DNA of 64,000 bases from Aspidiotus rigidus (taxonomy: Eukaryota; Arthropoda; Insecta; Hemiptera; Diaspididae). Below the pieces are notes generated by a model. The model saw only the letters and a list, made by a program, of their open reading frames with translations. It made no database searches and was not told where the DNA came from. Where the stretch lies: positions 9,300,001 to 9,364,000 of the forward strand of contig JAVHKY010000024.1 in assembly GCA_035079385.1 (NCBI GenBank), written 5' to 3'. Made by a program: the position numbers and the translations under genes. Position 1 is the first letter of the stretch, and every line of letters begins with the position of its first letter. Positions 49,001 through 58,290 of the stretch are shown piece after piece.

Positions 49001-50799
49001 GAAATTGGAGCGCTCGAGAGTAGGGCGATTTTTGAAGGCCTTTCTGTGTTCCACAGCCCAATCTCTAAGTTTTCAGCCTGTTTGGTCAATGTAGACCGTG
49101 GGATTCAGCACACAAGTTTGTACTTAACGGTTTTTTCGAAGAGGGGGGGGGGGGTGGTGTAGGACGTCTAAAAATGAGGAAAATATCTCGGATTCTGTTA
49201 ATCGAGCAATAAGCAGGACGTAGATTGATTTTTTTCACAAAAGATTCTTTTAAAAGGCGGCTTCAGAAGGGAATCTAGACTCACTTTTGATTAGGAGCAT
49301 CTCTCTTACAAGTTTTAGTATGATAAGCGGGGCGTTTTCTGCAAATAACATTGTCAACGTCGTCGATATGGTTGATCTTGGCGATATATTTGATAATATC
49401 ACTTTCCTCCTCGATCGTTAAAGAGGGAGGAGGATCAATCGGTAGACCATTCAGGGAATGGCCGCGTGTTCATATTGAGGGGGGGGGGGGGTTAGAAGCT
49501 GACTTGAAAGACGAGATCAGTGTGAGTGGGTTTCCAGGAAATTTTGAAGATATTTTTGTGGATGAAAATAGAAATATCAGGTCAAGAAAATTAATTGAGG
49601 GGCCGCCTATTTTAAAAGTGAATTGTATAGATGGGCAGATACTATTTAAAAAGGTGAGAAAAATGACGCAGTTGATTGACCTACTACTCTGGTACATTAC
49701 AGTTTTTGGTTTCTAATTGCAATAGGTATGTGTGCTTGATATATCTTTTTGTTGAACTTATACCTACCTATAAATATTCATCTCGTTGTATTGTATCCTA
49801 CTACTAATATAGTATGTCTTATGGTTACACCAGTACTATTGATATCAATATTCCATTTATAATATTTGCAGATTTGGTCATGGACAAATTTAAAAAATTC
49901 ATAAATTCCAGAAAGGAAGGCCTCAGGCCAGATCCCATAAAAATGGAGAAATTTGTGGCGTCTCGTTTGAAACAATGGACGTATTCATTGAAAAACAATA
50001 CAAAGAAGACTGGAGTGGTGGAGGAGGCGATGGCGGACTTGTGCACAAGTAATTGTCTGTGTTAAGTTATGAGGATTCACGAGAGGAGATAACGGTTTTG
50101 AAGATATCTTAAAATTGAATGTACAGAGATGAAAATTTGATCATCTTTTTCCTCTATGATTTAAAACATGCTCTCTGTATATTTTTCAATCAACTTTGTT
50201 GTAGAATAACCACAATGAAAATGAGCATAAAAGCAAATTTTAACGCATGCAATGTTTCGTCTGCAAATGTTTTTAATGAAAAGGTCATTTTCAACTGAGA
50301 TTATTAGTTTATCACAAAAAAGAAGGGGGGGGGGGAGAGATCTGAAATTGGTTACAGCGTCTATTTAAGTCAGCCATCTGCGAGAATCATGATCATGTAA
50401 TACTATCATCATGATCTGTAAGGAAATTTTAATCGACAATGATATATTTTGTTTCTACATAGACGGAGAGTGTAGCTTTTTCAGCATCTTCCTTTTGCAA
50501 AAGACAACACCAACTCAGTCCAAAGTATGCCTACTTCCCATAAGAGATTTTTGGGTGGTTGGGCAATCAATCACCTTCTCTTCTTTCTAATATGTACATT
50601 CTTTCTGCATTTTTCAGATTGTATTTTCTGAAAATTTTACATTAATGGTGAAACTGTTTGAATATTGTTACAGGAAAATCACTGGACGATGACACGGATA
50701 AGTCTGAGATTCAAGATAACGCTATTGAAGATAACGCCATTCAAGATAAGGCTATTCAAGATGACGCTATTCAAGATGCAGAGATTCAAGATAACAAAT
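37030..50799 (+). CDS. Second DUF4806-family gene, split by nested mobile elements
   Basis: 5' exons: 37030-37282, 37610-37705, 37787-37927, 37998-38111, 38187-38249, then a duplicated 81-bp exon (38327, 38487, 38645). 3' exons: 47842-48029, 48553-48668, 49872-50048, 50674-50799. The N-terminal module (YYWPPYATMSRCEEAAANGE, TWKLLPLKKIYAEY) and linker (HKRKRPLDKKEK) match the 18-22 kb gene in order and phase. The 3' block encodes LEALHKKVDEMFAFMKKHV, FPINSISDFYNLEEKMRDKT and a closing SRLKQWTYSLKNN. A last exon of IQD(N/D/K)AI repeats follows. The 9-kb gap holds a DUF7869-like gene with a hAT element and a Mutator-like gene. Phase fails between 48668 (phase 2) and 49872 (phase 1), where a Penelope remnant lies, so one DUF4806 exon seems lost. 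One ancestral gene is inferred from order, strand and phase; two half-genes remain possible. Confidence 0.6.
38241..38693 (+). repeat. Tandem duplication of an exon-intron unit (~159 bp, three copies)
   Basis: A unit consisting of intron (GGTACAAATTTTTTATTATT ... TTCTCTTTCAG) and exon (AAATGCC(T)(C/T)GGG ... CAGAAATG) repeats with exon starts at 38327, 38487 and 38645. The exon is 81 bp, phase 1 to phase 1, so copies can be added without breaking the frame. Copy 2 is intact (27 codons). Copy 1 has one extra G after CCTCGGG and stops. Copy 3 matches only up to about 38693, where homology ends abruptly, probably at the boundary of the inserted block to its right. Confidence 0.8.
38694..39200. 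other. 5' region of the DUF7869-like gene
   Basis: Homology to the duplicated exon stops at about 38693 and unrelated sequence begins. The words CAAAACCTGCAATC, CAAAACCTGCTTAAA, CAAAACGCGCTATG and CAAAAGCTGCTACC recur, giving a short irregular repeat that could be the end of a mobile element. No exon is evident before the ATG at 39201. Confidence 0.45.
39810..43097. mobile_element. Complete hAT-superfamily transposon with 8-bp target duplication
   Basis: GCTGAATT flanks the element at 39810-39817 and 43090-43097, the 8-bp duplication typical of hAT. The left end reads CAAGCCCGTAGCCAGC; the right end holds its exact complement followed by an extra GGGCTTG, probably a small terminal duplication. 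Subterminal regions share GCCAGGGC/GAGCCCTGGC words. The element is about 3.27 kb, encodes one transposase in the same orientation, and lies inside the coding region of a DUF7869-like gene without other damage, indicating a young insertion. Confidence 0.88.
40602..42776 (+). CDS. hAT transposase, ZMYM1-like (TTF zinc finger, DUF4371, dimerisation domain)
   Basis: This intact 724-residue frame is the enzyme expected to cut and reinsert the surrounding element. Residues 45-115 form a TTF-type zinc finger (FEWLEYHPQKDAAFCFACRF, then SNSHKVCMTKW). The RNase H-like catalytic core follows: FYCIMADGTKDRNN supplies the first Asp, MLSQCYDGAAVMSGNKGGIQ the second, and FNHQLHLIVVD the CxxH-like block. 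The C-terminal dimerisation region has SSAICEVTFSYLNRIL. A short upstream exon (40370-40544, ending CTTCCAG|GTACG) may supply the real N-terminus (MDAWLRNF...), though its later part reads better in another frame, so the N-terminus may be damaged. The family is widespread in insects; catalytic residues appear present. Confidence 0.85.
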   Translation: MRRFFHCEACLDQLLSTFYPVCILEFKRDVRNDIILKNYPKKDGRSFQGSWLRKFEWLEYHPQKDAAFCFACRFFPTSENKEVTFTTNGFWNWKNAMDKRNGFPSHESSNSHKVCMTKWNQRKLRGDQQLEISTLVHENVLVKHRYYISAIFDCIKFLVVNELPLRGTYSKEEHRETGLFQVLFQYTQKKDKELANCVNMIPKNALYTSGEIQNEIIELMARCVKNQVSAEVTSADVPFYCIMADGTKDRNNNEAFSIAIRFVRNGIPIESLVSIEDAQCLTAEYLTKLILNTVDENGIERKSMLSQCYDGAAVMSGNKGGIQNLIEESLGRPVPYIHCFNHQLHLIVVDVVKTISEVKQYFDYCQIVHHIFSTFKFKSYYDGKRTSRLLEQRWTGPLKVTEIIHDNYNVMIEALNSAIVDKSSGHLDGDKIVECTGLLAVMKTLQFRFVNCDMLKLLKTIEPADKILQSRKRGLASSLPVINSVFGCLKEYRTESTYDEIFNQCTSLLPLPDDEGKGECLVPMRRSGSKRKRKPNEKYNDFVLTESSGLYHNSDDPNCKQIYFAIMDKVIVEMEERFIKNHALYNLIDKVYHLSVTNIEELKELKKYDISIPCQEELVCVKGYLEENAIVVENYLSELYKQKTAFRETYEMYAACAVFACSSAICEVTFSYLNRILTFYRQTMLFGREANLTLLPFEKKKTENIDINTFLRMFNEKSRRLQLF
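44506..45604. repeat. Non-coding region with a four-copy ~115-bp tandem repeat
   Basis: Between about 44775 and 45165 a unit with GTGATTTCAAAA, GAACGGTACCATTGATGACT, GAATAATGATAATTAATTT and AAATTATGTTCCCTTT occurs three times plus a fourth partial copy, increasingly alike toward the centre. The rest of the stretch holds no recognised gene; it separates the DUF7869-like gene from the Mutator-like gene. Confidence 0.7.
45605..47266 (+). pseudogene. Mutator-like (MULE) transposase with FLYWCH-like and SWIM fingers, internally deleted
   Basis: Exon 45605-45754 (acidic front, PKRRRVAREW nuclear-type patch) joins in phase to 45834-46394, which encodes a Cys-rich FLYWCH-like segment (VEFCCGGGKFRQAECPAG). 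It runs to the first catalytic Asp block MVQIDAT, then a stop. The frame resumes at about 46400 as LLADGSEAITAGFRYIFG (second Asp block), shifted in phase. About 40 residues normally lying between these blocks are missing, so a small deletion has destroyed the frame. The third block is clear (NNGIEATNAVIKREHTLRDR), and a C-terminal SWIM zinc finger follows (SCSCPSFMKFNNCKHHLG). Mutator-type transposases move DNA elements; relatives are abundant in aphids and other insects. Terminal repeats were not found. Confidence 0.82.
47267..47841. other. Non-coding stretch between MULE gene and DUF4806 exons
   Basis: No coding features. Repeated GTCGTCGGCTACTATGTTTC / GTCGTTTGATTTTTTTCCGG words occur near 47500-47540. 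The final part is a pyrimidine tract leading into the acceptor at 47840-47841. Confidence 0.4.
48869..49720 (-). pseudogene. Decayed Penelope-like element of a second family
   Basis: On the minus strand the right part reads CPSIQFTFKIGGPSINFLDL, matching YPSIKFTLEEGGSSINFLDL of the intact Penelope element at 28.3-30.2 kb. The middle reads LRPAYCSINRIRDIF against FRPAYYNLNTVKSLF. The left part reads NPTVYIDQTGRKLRDWAVEH against KGIYIGETGRQLKIRIDEH (GIY-YIG endonuclease). Several frameshifts and stops separate the pieces, and the catalytic reverse transcriptase motif is not visible. It differs enough from the intact copy to be a separate, older family. It lies in the intron of the second DUF4806 gene where one exon appears to be missing. 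Confidence 0.75.
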
Positions 50800-51540
50800 G
50801 TATGATTCAAAGTTGTTACTAATATGAGAATCATCATGTACAACAATTTTTTTACTATCTCAGTCGACTAATGCCCCGTTTTTTTTTTTTTTTTTTCATC
50901 TTCCAGAAAATTTTACGACGCAACGGAAGAACGCCGCGCCAATATCGAAGTACTTTGTCTGATTCGCGATTATAAAAAGAACTACTGAAAAAACCCTATT
51001 TTTGCTCTTCATGATTCCCACTACCGAAAAGATAATACCTTGTACTGATGTGATATCATATATTTGCAGAAAATAAAAAATAAAAATAATGATGAATTTA
51101 TCAAAAAACGAGGATTATTGTGTTTTCAGTTAAAAAAATTCAACTACCGTGATGACCTGAGTTCACTCATTTTCACAAAAAATTAAAGCGAACAAAAATT
51201 GTAGCCCGTGTAATTTCCTTTGAAATGAGCCCAATTCCAGATTTTTAGGAAGAAATTTGGGAACTATTTGTATTTTGGCTGGTGCGTATTCAACATCATT
51301 GTGTTCACCAAGACAAAGAATAAACCGGTTGCTCTTGATGAATCTAGAAAGATTGTTCGAACTTTTACGTTTTTTATGAAAACTCATAAAGTGAGTACCT
51401 GCAAAACACTGATATCTGCTCAACACACGGCTGGCGGTCAGACGTCTATTTGAAGTATATTATTTTTCATGTGATTTTGCGATTTGTAAATTTTTATTAA
51501 ATTTTGTCTTGAATTGTAACATTTTGAATGGTATCAATTC
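50800..51540. other. 3' region of the second DUF4806 gene
   Basis: An acceptor at 50905-50906 starts a possible exon. In the phase dictated by the preceding exon it stops at once; in the same frame after that stop it would read TTQRKNAAPISKYFV before a second stop, a tail resembling a PCNA-interacting motif. Polyadenylation-like AATAAA words follow near 51071. Otherwise no feature is seen. Confidence 0.4.
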
Positions 51541-52860
51541 AATCAAAATTTCTTGGTTAAATAATACAGAATGGTAGAATGTATTGCCTGGAAATCGACT
51601 GAGTTTTTTCGTTAAGAATGGTCTAACTTTTGGGATCTCGTTATGCTGCTTCAATATGGACTATGACAGACTACTTTATGTTGTCTACTACATTGCCCAG
51701 AAATCGACCAATGTTCCTGTCAAAAGTGGTATCTAGTTATCGTTCTCTCTGTTGTTGCCTAAGTATTGACTATGAAAGACCATTTTATATTGTAGATATT
51801 GTCCGGAAATCGACTAATTTTTCTCGTTTAAAGTGGTCTAACCATGATGACCTTATCTAAGTTGCTTGATTATTGACTATGAGAGACCATTTTATATTCA
51901 GGGTGTCTACCAGAATTGAAAAATGGAAATAGTTGACATTAGTTGACCTTTTTTCGATATTTTATTTGACCCTAAAAAATATCAACCCCCCTCTCCAAAC
52001 TAATATCGTAATTTCGGTATTGTTTTATTCGTTTGCAAGAATTAATATTTAATTGAGAAAAGTGTCATTTTAAAAGTCATAAGTTTGTTGATTATACCTT
52101 GATATAGGAAGACAGGTGAAAAACATTCTTTACACAAAATTATGCATTTTTGCACTTTTTAGTTGACCTACGGATAGAAAAGTTGACTTTACTTGACTTG
52201 GTTGACCATGTTTCAAAAAAGTTGACTTTAATTGACTTAGTTGACTTAGTTGACCTGGTAGACATCCTGATATTGTTTACATTGCTCAGATATAGACCGG
52301 TTTTTCCCGTCAAAAACGGTCTAAATATAGTGGTCTGTTGATATTACTTAATTAGAGACCAGTTTATGGTATCTCGATTGGTCAAAAATTGACCAATCTT
52401 TTTTGTCAAAAGTGGTCTATTCATAGATATTGCTCGAATATAGACTACAAAAAATTATTTTACATTGTCTACATTGCCCAGAAATCGACCAATATATTTC
52501 GTCAAAAGTGGTCTAATTATGGTGGTCTATTGACACTGATTGAATATTGACTATGAGAGACCATTTTATGTTGTCGACATTCCCCAAAAATCGACTGTTT
52601 TTTGTGTCAGAATATAGTATGGTCAATGACTGAGAATAGACCATTTTATGATACCTATATCACCTACAAATCGACTAATTTTTTTAGTCAATATTTAGTC
52701 TAAGTTGGTCGAAATATGGTCTAAATAAGGTAGGAAAGAGCGGAAGTAAATCGACCGGAAAATTTAGTCTATAATTGGTCACTCATGACAGCGATCGCTT
52801 AGTCTATTTTTGGTCGACAATTACTCAAAATTGACTGAGATATTTGGTCGATCTGGTTTA
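51541..52860. repeat. Diverged ~100-bp satellite built on GGTCTA / ATCGAC words
   Basis: Units with GACTATGAGAGACCATTTTA, TGTTGTCTACATTGCCCAGA, AATCGACCAATTTTT and GTCAAAAGTGGTCTAA recur from about 51590 through 52700. At least seven recognisable copies are present, with deletions and drift. The array is interrupted at 51899-52269 by another element. No coding capacity. Confidence 0.75.
51899..52269. mobile_element. 371-bp TIR element inserted in the satellite
   Basis: Left end CAGGGTGTCTACCAG, right end CTGGTAGACATCCTG, a 15-bp inverted repeat with one mismatch. ATATT precedes the left end and follows the right end, a 5-bp target duplication. Removing the element leaves a normal satellite unit (CCATTTTATATTGTTTACATTGC), which supports the boundaries. 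The right part is a GTTGACTT(A/T)(A/G)TTGAC microrepeat. Non-autonomous; the superfamily is not assigned. Confidence 0.75.
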
Positions 52861-53181
52861 TCGGGCTTACACGTATTTTTGGGAATGAATCTCGTATTCC
52901 CGGGAATGAGTCCCGTGATCGCGTTAATTTTCAACATTCTATTTTCTTGTCACGCTGCGAGGTTATTTTTCGCGATTCTCTCTCAAAATCTTCGATCAGT
53001 ACATAAGAGGCAGACAGATTTAATGACCCATTGAAAAAAAATATTACATTCATACAGGTAATTCCATTATTTTAGTTCCTTTTTGATATTATAAATAATT
53101 TGCCTCTGTTTATTGAGCTGAGGGCTGCGAAGTACTGATGACAACTTCACGATACATTTTTTTTTTCTGTATCATTTCAAG

Positions 53182-53587
53182 ATGTAACTGCTACGAACCA
53201 CCAGCAAGTACTGACTGCTTCAAATGAGGACGGTTATGTTCCAAATGGTAATATTGATCTCGTTAATGACAATCTGGTGTACTTGGAGCTATCACCTAAT
53301 GCTACTCATGATTTACATAAAGCAACTCGTACAGCGGCAGAAGATTTGAAAGTTGGTTCCCTAATCATTTTAAAATTTGAAATTTCAAACTATTTCCTTG
53401 TTTCATATGGTATTCATTTCAAATTCAAGGTATTTCTAAGTCAAGACGCAACAGGTGGATGTATCCTCATGAAAGCATACGAAAACTTGAATTATCTGAC
53501 CAAATCTCATTGTTGATGGGTTTGCGTACATATTCGTGTACGCTCGCACTACGCGAAGGAAGACAACACGTACGTCGTGTTCAAAAG
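53182..53587 (+). CDS. Two linked exons of a gene with an EDGYVPNG motif
   Basis: Exon 53182-53351 (phase 1 in, phase 0 out) encodes VLTASNEDGYVPNGNIDLVN and HKATRTAAEDLK. Exon 53441-53587 (phase 0 in and out) encodes RRNRWMYPHESIRKLELSDQ and a basic tail REGRQHVRRVQK. Both introns are GT-AG. The incoming phase equals that of the last DUF4806 exon at 50674-50799, so these may be further exons of that gene across the satellite. A related exon (NDEDGYVPNGSSFINNEEW) occurs at 63777-63863, so the module is duplicated. I do not recognise the domain. A possible terminal exon starts at 53793 after TTTTGTAG. Confidence 0.5.
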
Positions 53588-53649
53588 GTATTTATTTTTA
53601 GACTAAATCAAAAGAATAGTGAAGGAACCAGTTTCGCAGGGTAGCGAGA

Positions 53650-54598
53650 GCCGGAACTAAAAATAGGGCACGTGCTCGGTAGCGCGTGGTCTCCAAAAAA
53701 ATTTGGGTGATTCTCCGAAAAGTGTCAAGTTTTGCGTTTTGTACAATAACTTGTTGAAAATGTGAGCAAATAAAAAATTTTTTTTTTGTAGGTGATGAAG
53801 GAAGATCTCTTCCTTTTAGCCCCATCAATAATATGCCCCCCAGCTTCCTCAAAGTATCCCTAAAATCCAAAAAATATAGCAAATTTTCCATGGCCGTGGC
53901 TGTCACAACGTTTTTTTTTTGTATTGTTCAACCCTTTTGAATGGGTTTACGATGATTTGGCGCGCTGTTGTATACATCCGTGGTTTTATGTGTCTCTGAA
54001 GAGTGAGTGTTCATACATGATTTTTACTTCAGAGACCCTCGAAGGTACTATTTTTGCTGATAAATGCGCGTCACAAGGTTTATGTTCCATCGCCGTGGTA
54101 ATTTTTCGCTTGCATGCCTGGTGTCACTGGTTTCGTGTTTTGACATCAAAGTTGAACGTATGGCTTCCTTTCTGCAATGTTTAGCGCTATGATACGGTGG
54201 AAGTATGAAACTAAGTTCAATGAAACGTGTTTGGGCTGCGTAACTGGGGAATTCCTGCGTCTCACTTTTCTTATGTTCTATGGGCGTGGGTTATCACCTC
54301 TCGTGAGTCTTCGAAGATCGGCATCTGTAGCAAACAAAATAATACCGGTAAATAATACATTTCACTATTAAAATGGTTAAAAATTACTCGAACGTATTAC
54401 TCGAGCCCTAATATCAATATTCTATTCGTATTTCCATAGCCGTGCCTCATTTCGAAATTTCCATGGCCGTGTCAGTCTCGCTCGATATTATAGTACGAGA
54501 ATTTGAACGCGCTGTAAGTACCCTGTGAGCATTCTGCTTCATGAATTTCTTGAATTTAATGTTTACTTATTGTCATCTATTCATTAGCTGAATTGAAA
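53650..54598. other. Non-coding stretch upstream of the 823-aa gene
   Basis: No exon is supported apart from the possible terminal exon at 53793. CCATGGCCGTGGCTGTCAC and related CCATGGCCGTG words appear at about 53890 and 54460 and again near 57610-57710 on the far side of the gene. They could mark the ends of a mobile element containing it. Confidence 0.4.
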
Positions 54599-57150
54599 AT
54601 GGCTCTTTCACGGGCGGAACGGTTGAAAAGAAAGAAAGAAGCTGAGGCCAAACGTCGAAAACGCATCATGAATGATCCTCAACTTAAAGCGGATTTGAAT
54701 AAGAAGCGGCGAGCTCGACATGCAGCAGCTATGAAGAAGAGAAAAGGCGAGAAATTACCAAAGAAAGTTGTGGAGGCAAAACGACGGAAATGGAGAATCC
54801 AAAAGCAGAACCAGAAAGCAAAGAATTCTGAAAACATTTCTACACGAGGTGAAAGTATGAAGAAAGTGGCCAGAAAACGCGCTGAGAAGAAGAGATTGAG
54901 TCATTTATGGGAAAGAGAACGGTTAAAATTAAAGCTGACTAAAGTTACCCGAAAATACAATAAGTACCGTCAGAAATACTGCCGTTTGAAACTGTCTCTG
55001 GAGTCAGATTCGCCAAAGAGTAAACTGGGTAGGCAGTTGAAGCGTGTCAAAATTTCACCAGATGTAAGACGGCAGCTACTTTTTTCGACTGCAGTAGCAA
55101 CGGACTTACAAAATTCATATGGTTCAACAAAATCATATATCGAAAAGAGCAGGCTGTTATCCAGTATACATTTCAAATACGTGAAAAAATACCGTTTCCT
55201 GAGCACTCCAAAACCATTTTTCGATTTTCACCGAGGATATTTTCCTTTTCAACGAAGAAATCGTGTGCCGAAAGGTGGTCGTCGTCGTCGTGATGAAGCA
55301 GAAATTGTGAAGAAGTGTATTCAAGATTATTTTGAAGAAGATTCGGTCAGTAGCGTTAGTCCAAACAAGAATGACGTGATTGTTCGTAAGAAAGTTCGTA
55401 AGCAGAAGAGATACCTTCGAAATTCATTAAAGTATTTGTTCATCGAATTTGCAGAGAAGAGTCCCTTTGTCGTATCGTATTCGTCATTTTGCAAGCTCCG
55501 TCCGTTTTGGGTCATCAATCGCGCGTTGAGTGCTAAAGACACGTGTTTGTGCGTGACACATGAAAATATTCAATTAATGTGTAAGCAACTGAAAACTTTG
55601 AAAATTCTCAATGATTCGGATGTTGATCTTTTGATCAAAACAGAAATGTGTTGCACTGAGAGAACTGAAGCGTGTTTCTTTCGAGATTGTAAGGACTGCC
55701 TTGACAAAAATATTAGTTATCTCGAATTCAACGCGGAAGACAAATTTTACTATGAATCTTGGGAAAAGACTCAAGAACAAGGAAGGGACGGAAATATGTA
55801 CAAGCGAATGGCGAAAATCAGAATTGAAGATACTGTTTACTCAATGGTATCGAAATTCGATGAAATGATTGTTCTTTATATGGCTCACGAAGGTCGTAGA
55901 CGGCATCAACATGGATCTATTAAAGAACTGAAAAATAGTTTATCTAGCGACGATCTCCTTATTTACGTCGACTTTTCCGAGAATTACGGTTGTAAATACG
56001 AGAGAGAAATCCAAGAGGTTCATTTCGGCGGTAATCGTATCCAAATAAGCTTACATACAGGCGGTATCTATTCAGGTGGCGCACGAAAGCCTCAATGCTT
56101 TTGCACTATCAGTTCCGATCTTCAGCACGACCCTGTGGCAATATTACAGCATTTAAAGCCCATACTTTCTGACTATACGGAGACAGCTAGGAACGTGCAT
56201 TTTGTTTCAGATTCACCTTTTAGCCAATATAGAAACAAGTACATGTTTCAAATTATAATCAACTGCATTGTGCCATTGTTTAAGAATCTAGAGCGCTTCA
56301 GTTGGAATTACACCGACTCACGTCATGGCAAAAGTGTAGCCGATGGTGTTGGAGGTTCTGTCAAGAATACTGCAGACCGTTTGGTGTCGCATGGGAAAGA
56401 TATATCAACGTTTATGCAATTCAGCGAGATAATACAAAAGCACGTCCCAAACATCAAGGTTGTGGCAGTTCGGGCCACGGATCCAGTACTGAAAGACGAA
56501 GTGTGGAAAAAAGCTCCTTCAGTGCCAGGTATAATTTACTTTCAATTTGAGTGAAAAAGGAAATGAACACTCTCGTTCTCATTGTGGCTATGTTTCTCTT
56601 TGTTTTAGGTACATCCAAGGTGCACCAAGTTACGTGGTCGAAAGAAAATAAACACACGCTTTTCTTCAACACTCTGTCATGTTTTGAATGTCCGTTTCAA
56701 GAGAAATGTCAGCATTACTTTCTGCGAAAAGTGAATTACCAGACCGACGTTGCTCCTGTCAAGTCTCATGATGGTGAAAGTACAGAAGCTGACATGGAAA
56801 TTCAAGCTGAGGAAGGAATTGAAAAAGCTAATATTGTTGAGGAGAACATTGTTGAAGTTGAGAACGATGATTTTGCCGTAAATGATTACGTTGTAGTGAA
56901 ATTTCCACTAATTGAAACAAAGGGTGAGAGGAGGTGGTTAGGAAAAATTATGGAAATTAATGACAATAAATGTAATGTGTGGTTCCTCAAAAGTAAAGCA
57001 ACTGTCCAACACAAAGGAAACATATTTAGTTTTCCCGAATTTATACCTAATCTTGTCTCTGTGGATAGGGAGCAATTAGCCTATAAGGTCGACGAACCTA
57101 CAAAGTATCAACGTGCGTTAAAATTTTCCGTGCAGAACGATAAATTATAA
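54599..57150 (+). CDS. Two-exon 823-aa RNase H-fold protein, probably transposon-derived
   Basis: Exon 54599-56528 and exon 56609-57150 join at a phase-1 GT-AG intron and give an intact frame. The start chosen is the first ATG, MALSRAERLKRKKEAEAKRR, which begins a 130-residue very basic region. The middle has a Cys-rich stretch (CCTERTEACFFRDCKDCLDK). A putative catalytic core follows: YVDFSENYGCKYEREIQEVH, VHFVSDSPFSQYRNKYMFQI and DSRHGKSVADGVGGSVKNTA, each with conserved acidic or His residues. Exon 2 adds a Cys cluster (CFECPFQEKCQHY) and a Tudor-like barrel (DDFAVNDYVVVKF, RRWLGKIMEINDNKCNVWFL). Proteins of this architecture are multi-copy and uncharacterised across cnidarians, molluscs and arthropods. 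I infer an RNase H-like transposase or a domesticated derivative. All core motifs look intact. Confidence 0.75.
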
Positions 57151-58290
57151 ATTCCCCTTTTTGTATTCGCTTATTTTGAGTGACTTCTTTCTTGTTTCTT
57201 TTCTAGATTAATAATACCTTTTTTTTTTTCTAATGTTACCTATTGTTATCCAACTGCATACTGTCTTTTTCTAAAATTTATGCCAAATATTATTATCTAG
57301 GTATAATCTAAAATTTATACCAAATATTATGTATAATTCTGCCAATGTTACAGCATACTTACCTTTTAGTTCTTTAAGATGAGTGGTCTGTGATGAGCCT
57401 TTTCATTTGAAAAGAGTTCGTTCCGAAACCTGCAATTTTTCATCAAGAATGATCTTATTTTGTGATTTTATTAAGTTTTTGAAATGCATTTGAAAAATTA
57501 CTTACATGTCTACAATTCATTATTGTGGTTCTACGTTGATCTTTCAAGTTCCAGCGGTTATTCAGCCATACCATGAGACATAAAAAGTTGAGAAAGTTCT
57601 TGGAATTCCATCGCCGTGGGTTGTGATTTTTGAGCCACGCCCATGGAATTCCATCGCCGTGGGTTGTGATTTTCAAGCCATGCCCATGGAGTTCCATGGC
57701 CATGGCACATGAAAAATGAAAACGTTCTGCCCCCCTCCCCCATTGGAAATGACTTGACCCAAACATTACTAATGTTCTCTAAAATACTTCGACATCCATA
57801 TCCAAAAAAAGAAAAAGAAAAAAAACAATTTTTTCTGATAAAATTTTTCTTTCTTGAAAATTGGTACTTTTCGGAGAATCACCTTGTATAAATGTGTTAA
57901 CGTATAAAATGCATTAACACTCATAGAAAATGTCTTGTACATTTGGTTATTCAAAGAGAAATAGACTCTGTATTGAAATCATCCAACACTCCGGCTATAC
58001 ACGAACTACAGTACGTTTTCATCCTATAATGTTATAGAAATACGAGTACTCAGAGGTATATCTAGAAAATTTTCGAAGGGAGAGGGGGAGTTGAACGAGA
58101 ATATTTTCGAAAGGAAGGACGGAGGAAGATGGGCACAAAAATTTTCTTTCGAACAAAATTCTATGATATTTAAAAACAATTTTTTAGTTATATGGGTAGA
58201 AGCATGAATACGCCACTGCGAATACCAACATGATTTATCGGTATCAAGACCAAGGCGATGAATTAATATTGATTTTTCTTATACTTATAA
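57151..58290. other. Non-coding stretch after the 823-aa gene
   Basis: No gene is seen. TTCCATCGCCGTGGGTTGTG is directly repeated at about 57606 and 57650, followed by TTCCATGGCCATGGCACATG; similar words precede the gene at 53.9 and 54.5 kb. AATACGCCACTGCGAATAC at about 58210 resembles AATACGCCACTG at 5917, a dispersed repeat end. Confidence 0.45.

Noticed and set aside
57455..57766. 103-codon minus-strand frame with HGHGLKITTHGDGIPWAWLK repeats
   Set aside because: Encoded by a direct repeat of TTCCATCGCCGTGGGTTGTG; no support as a gene.
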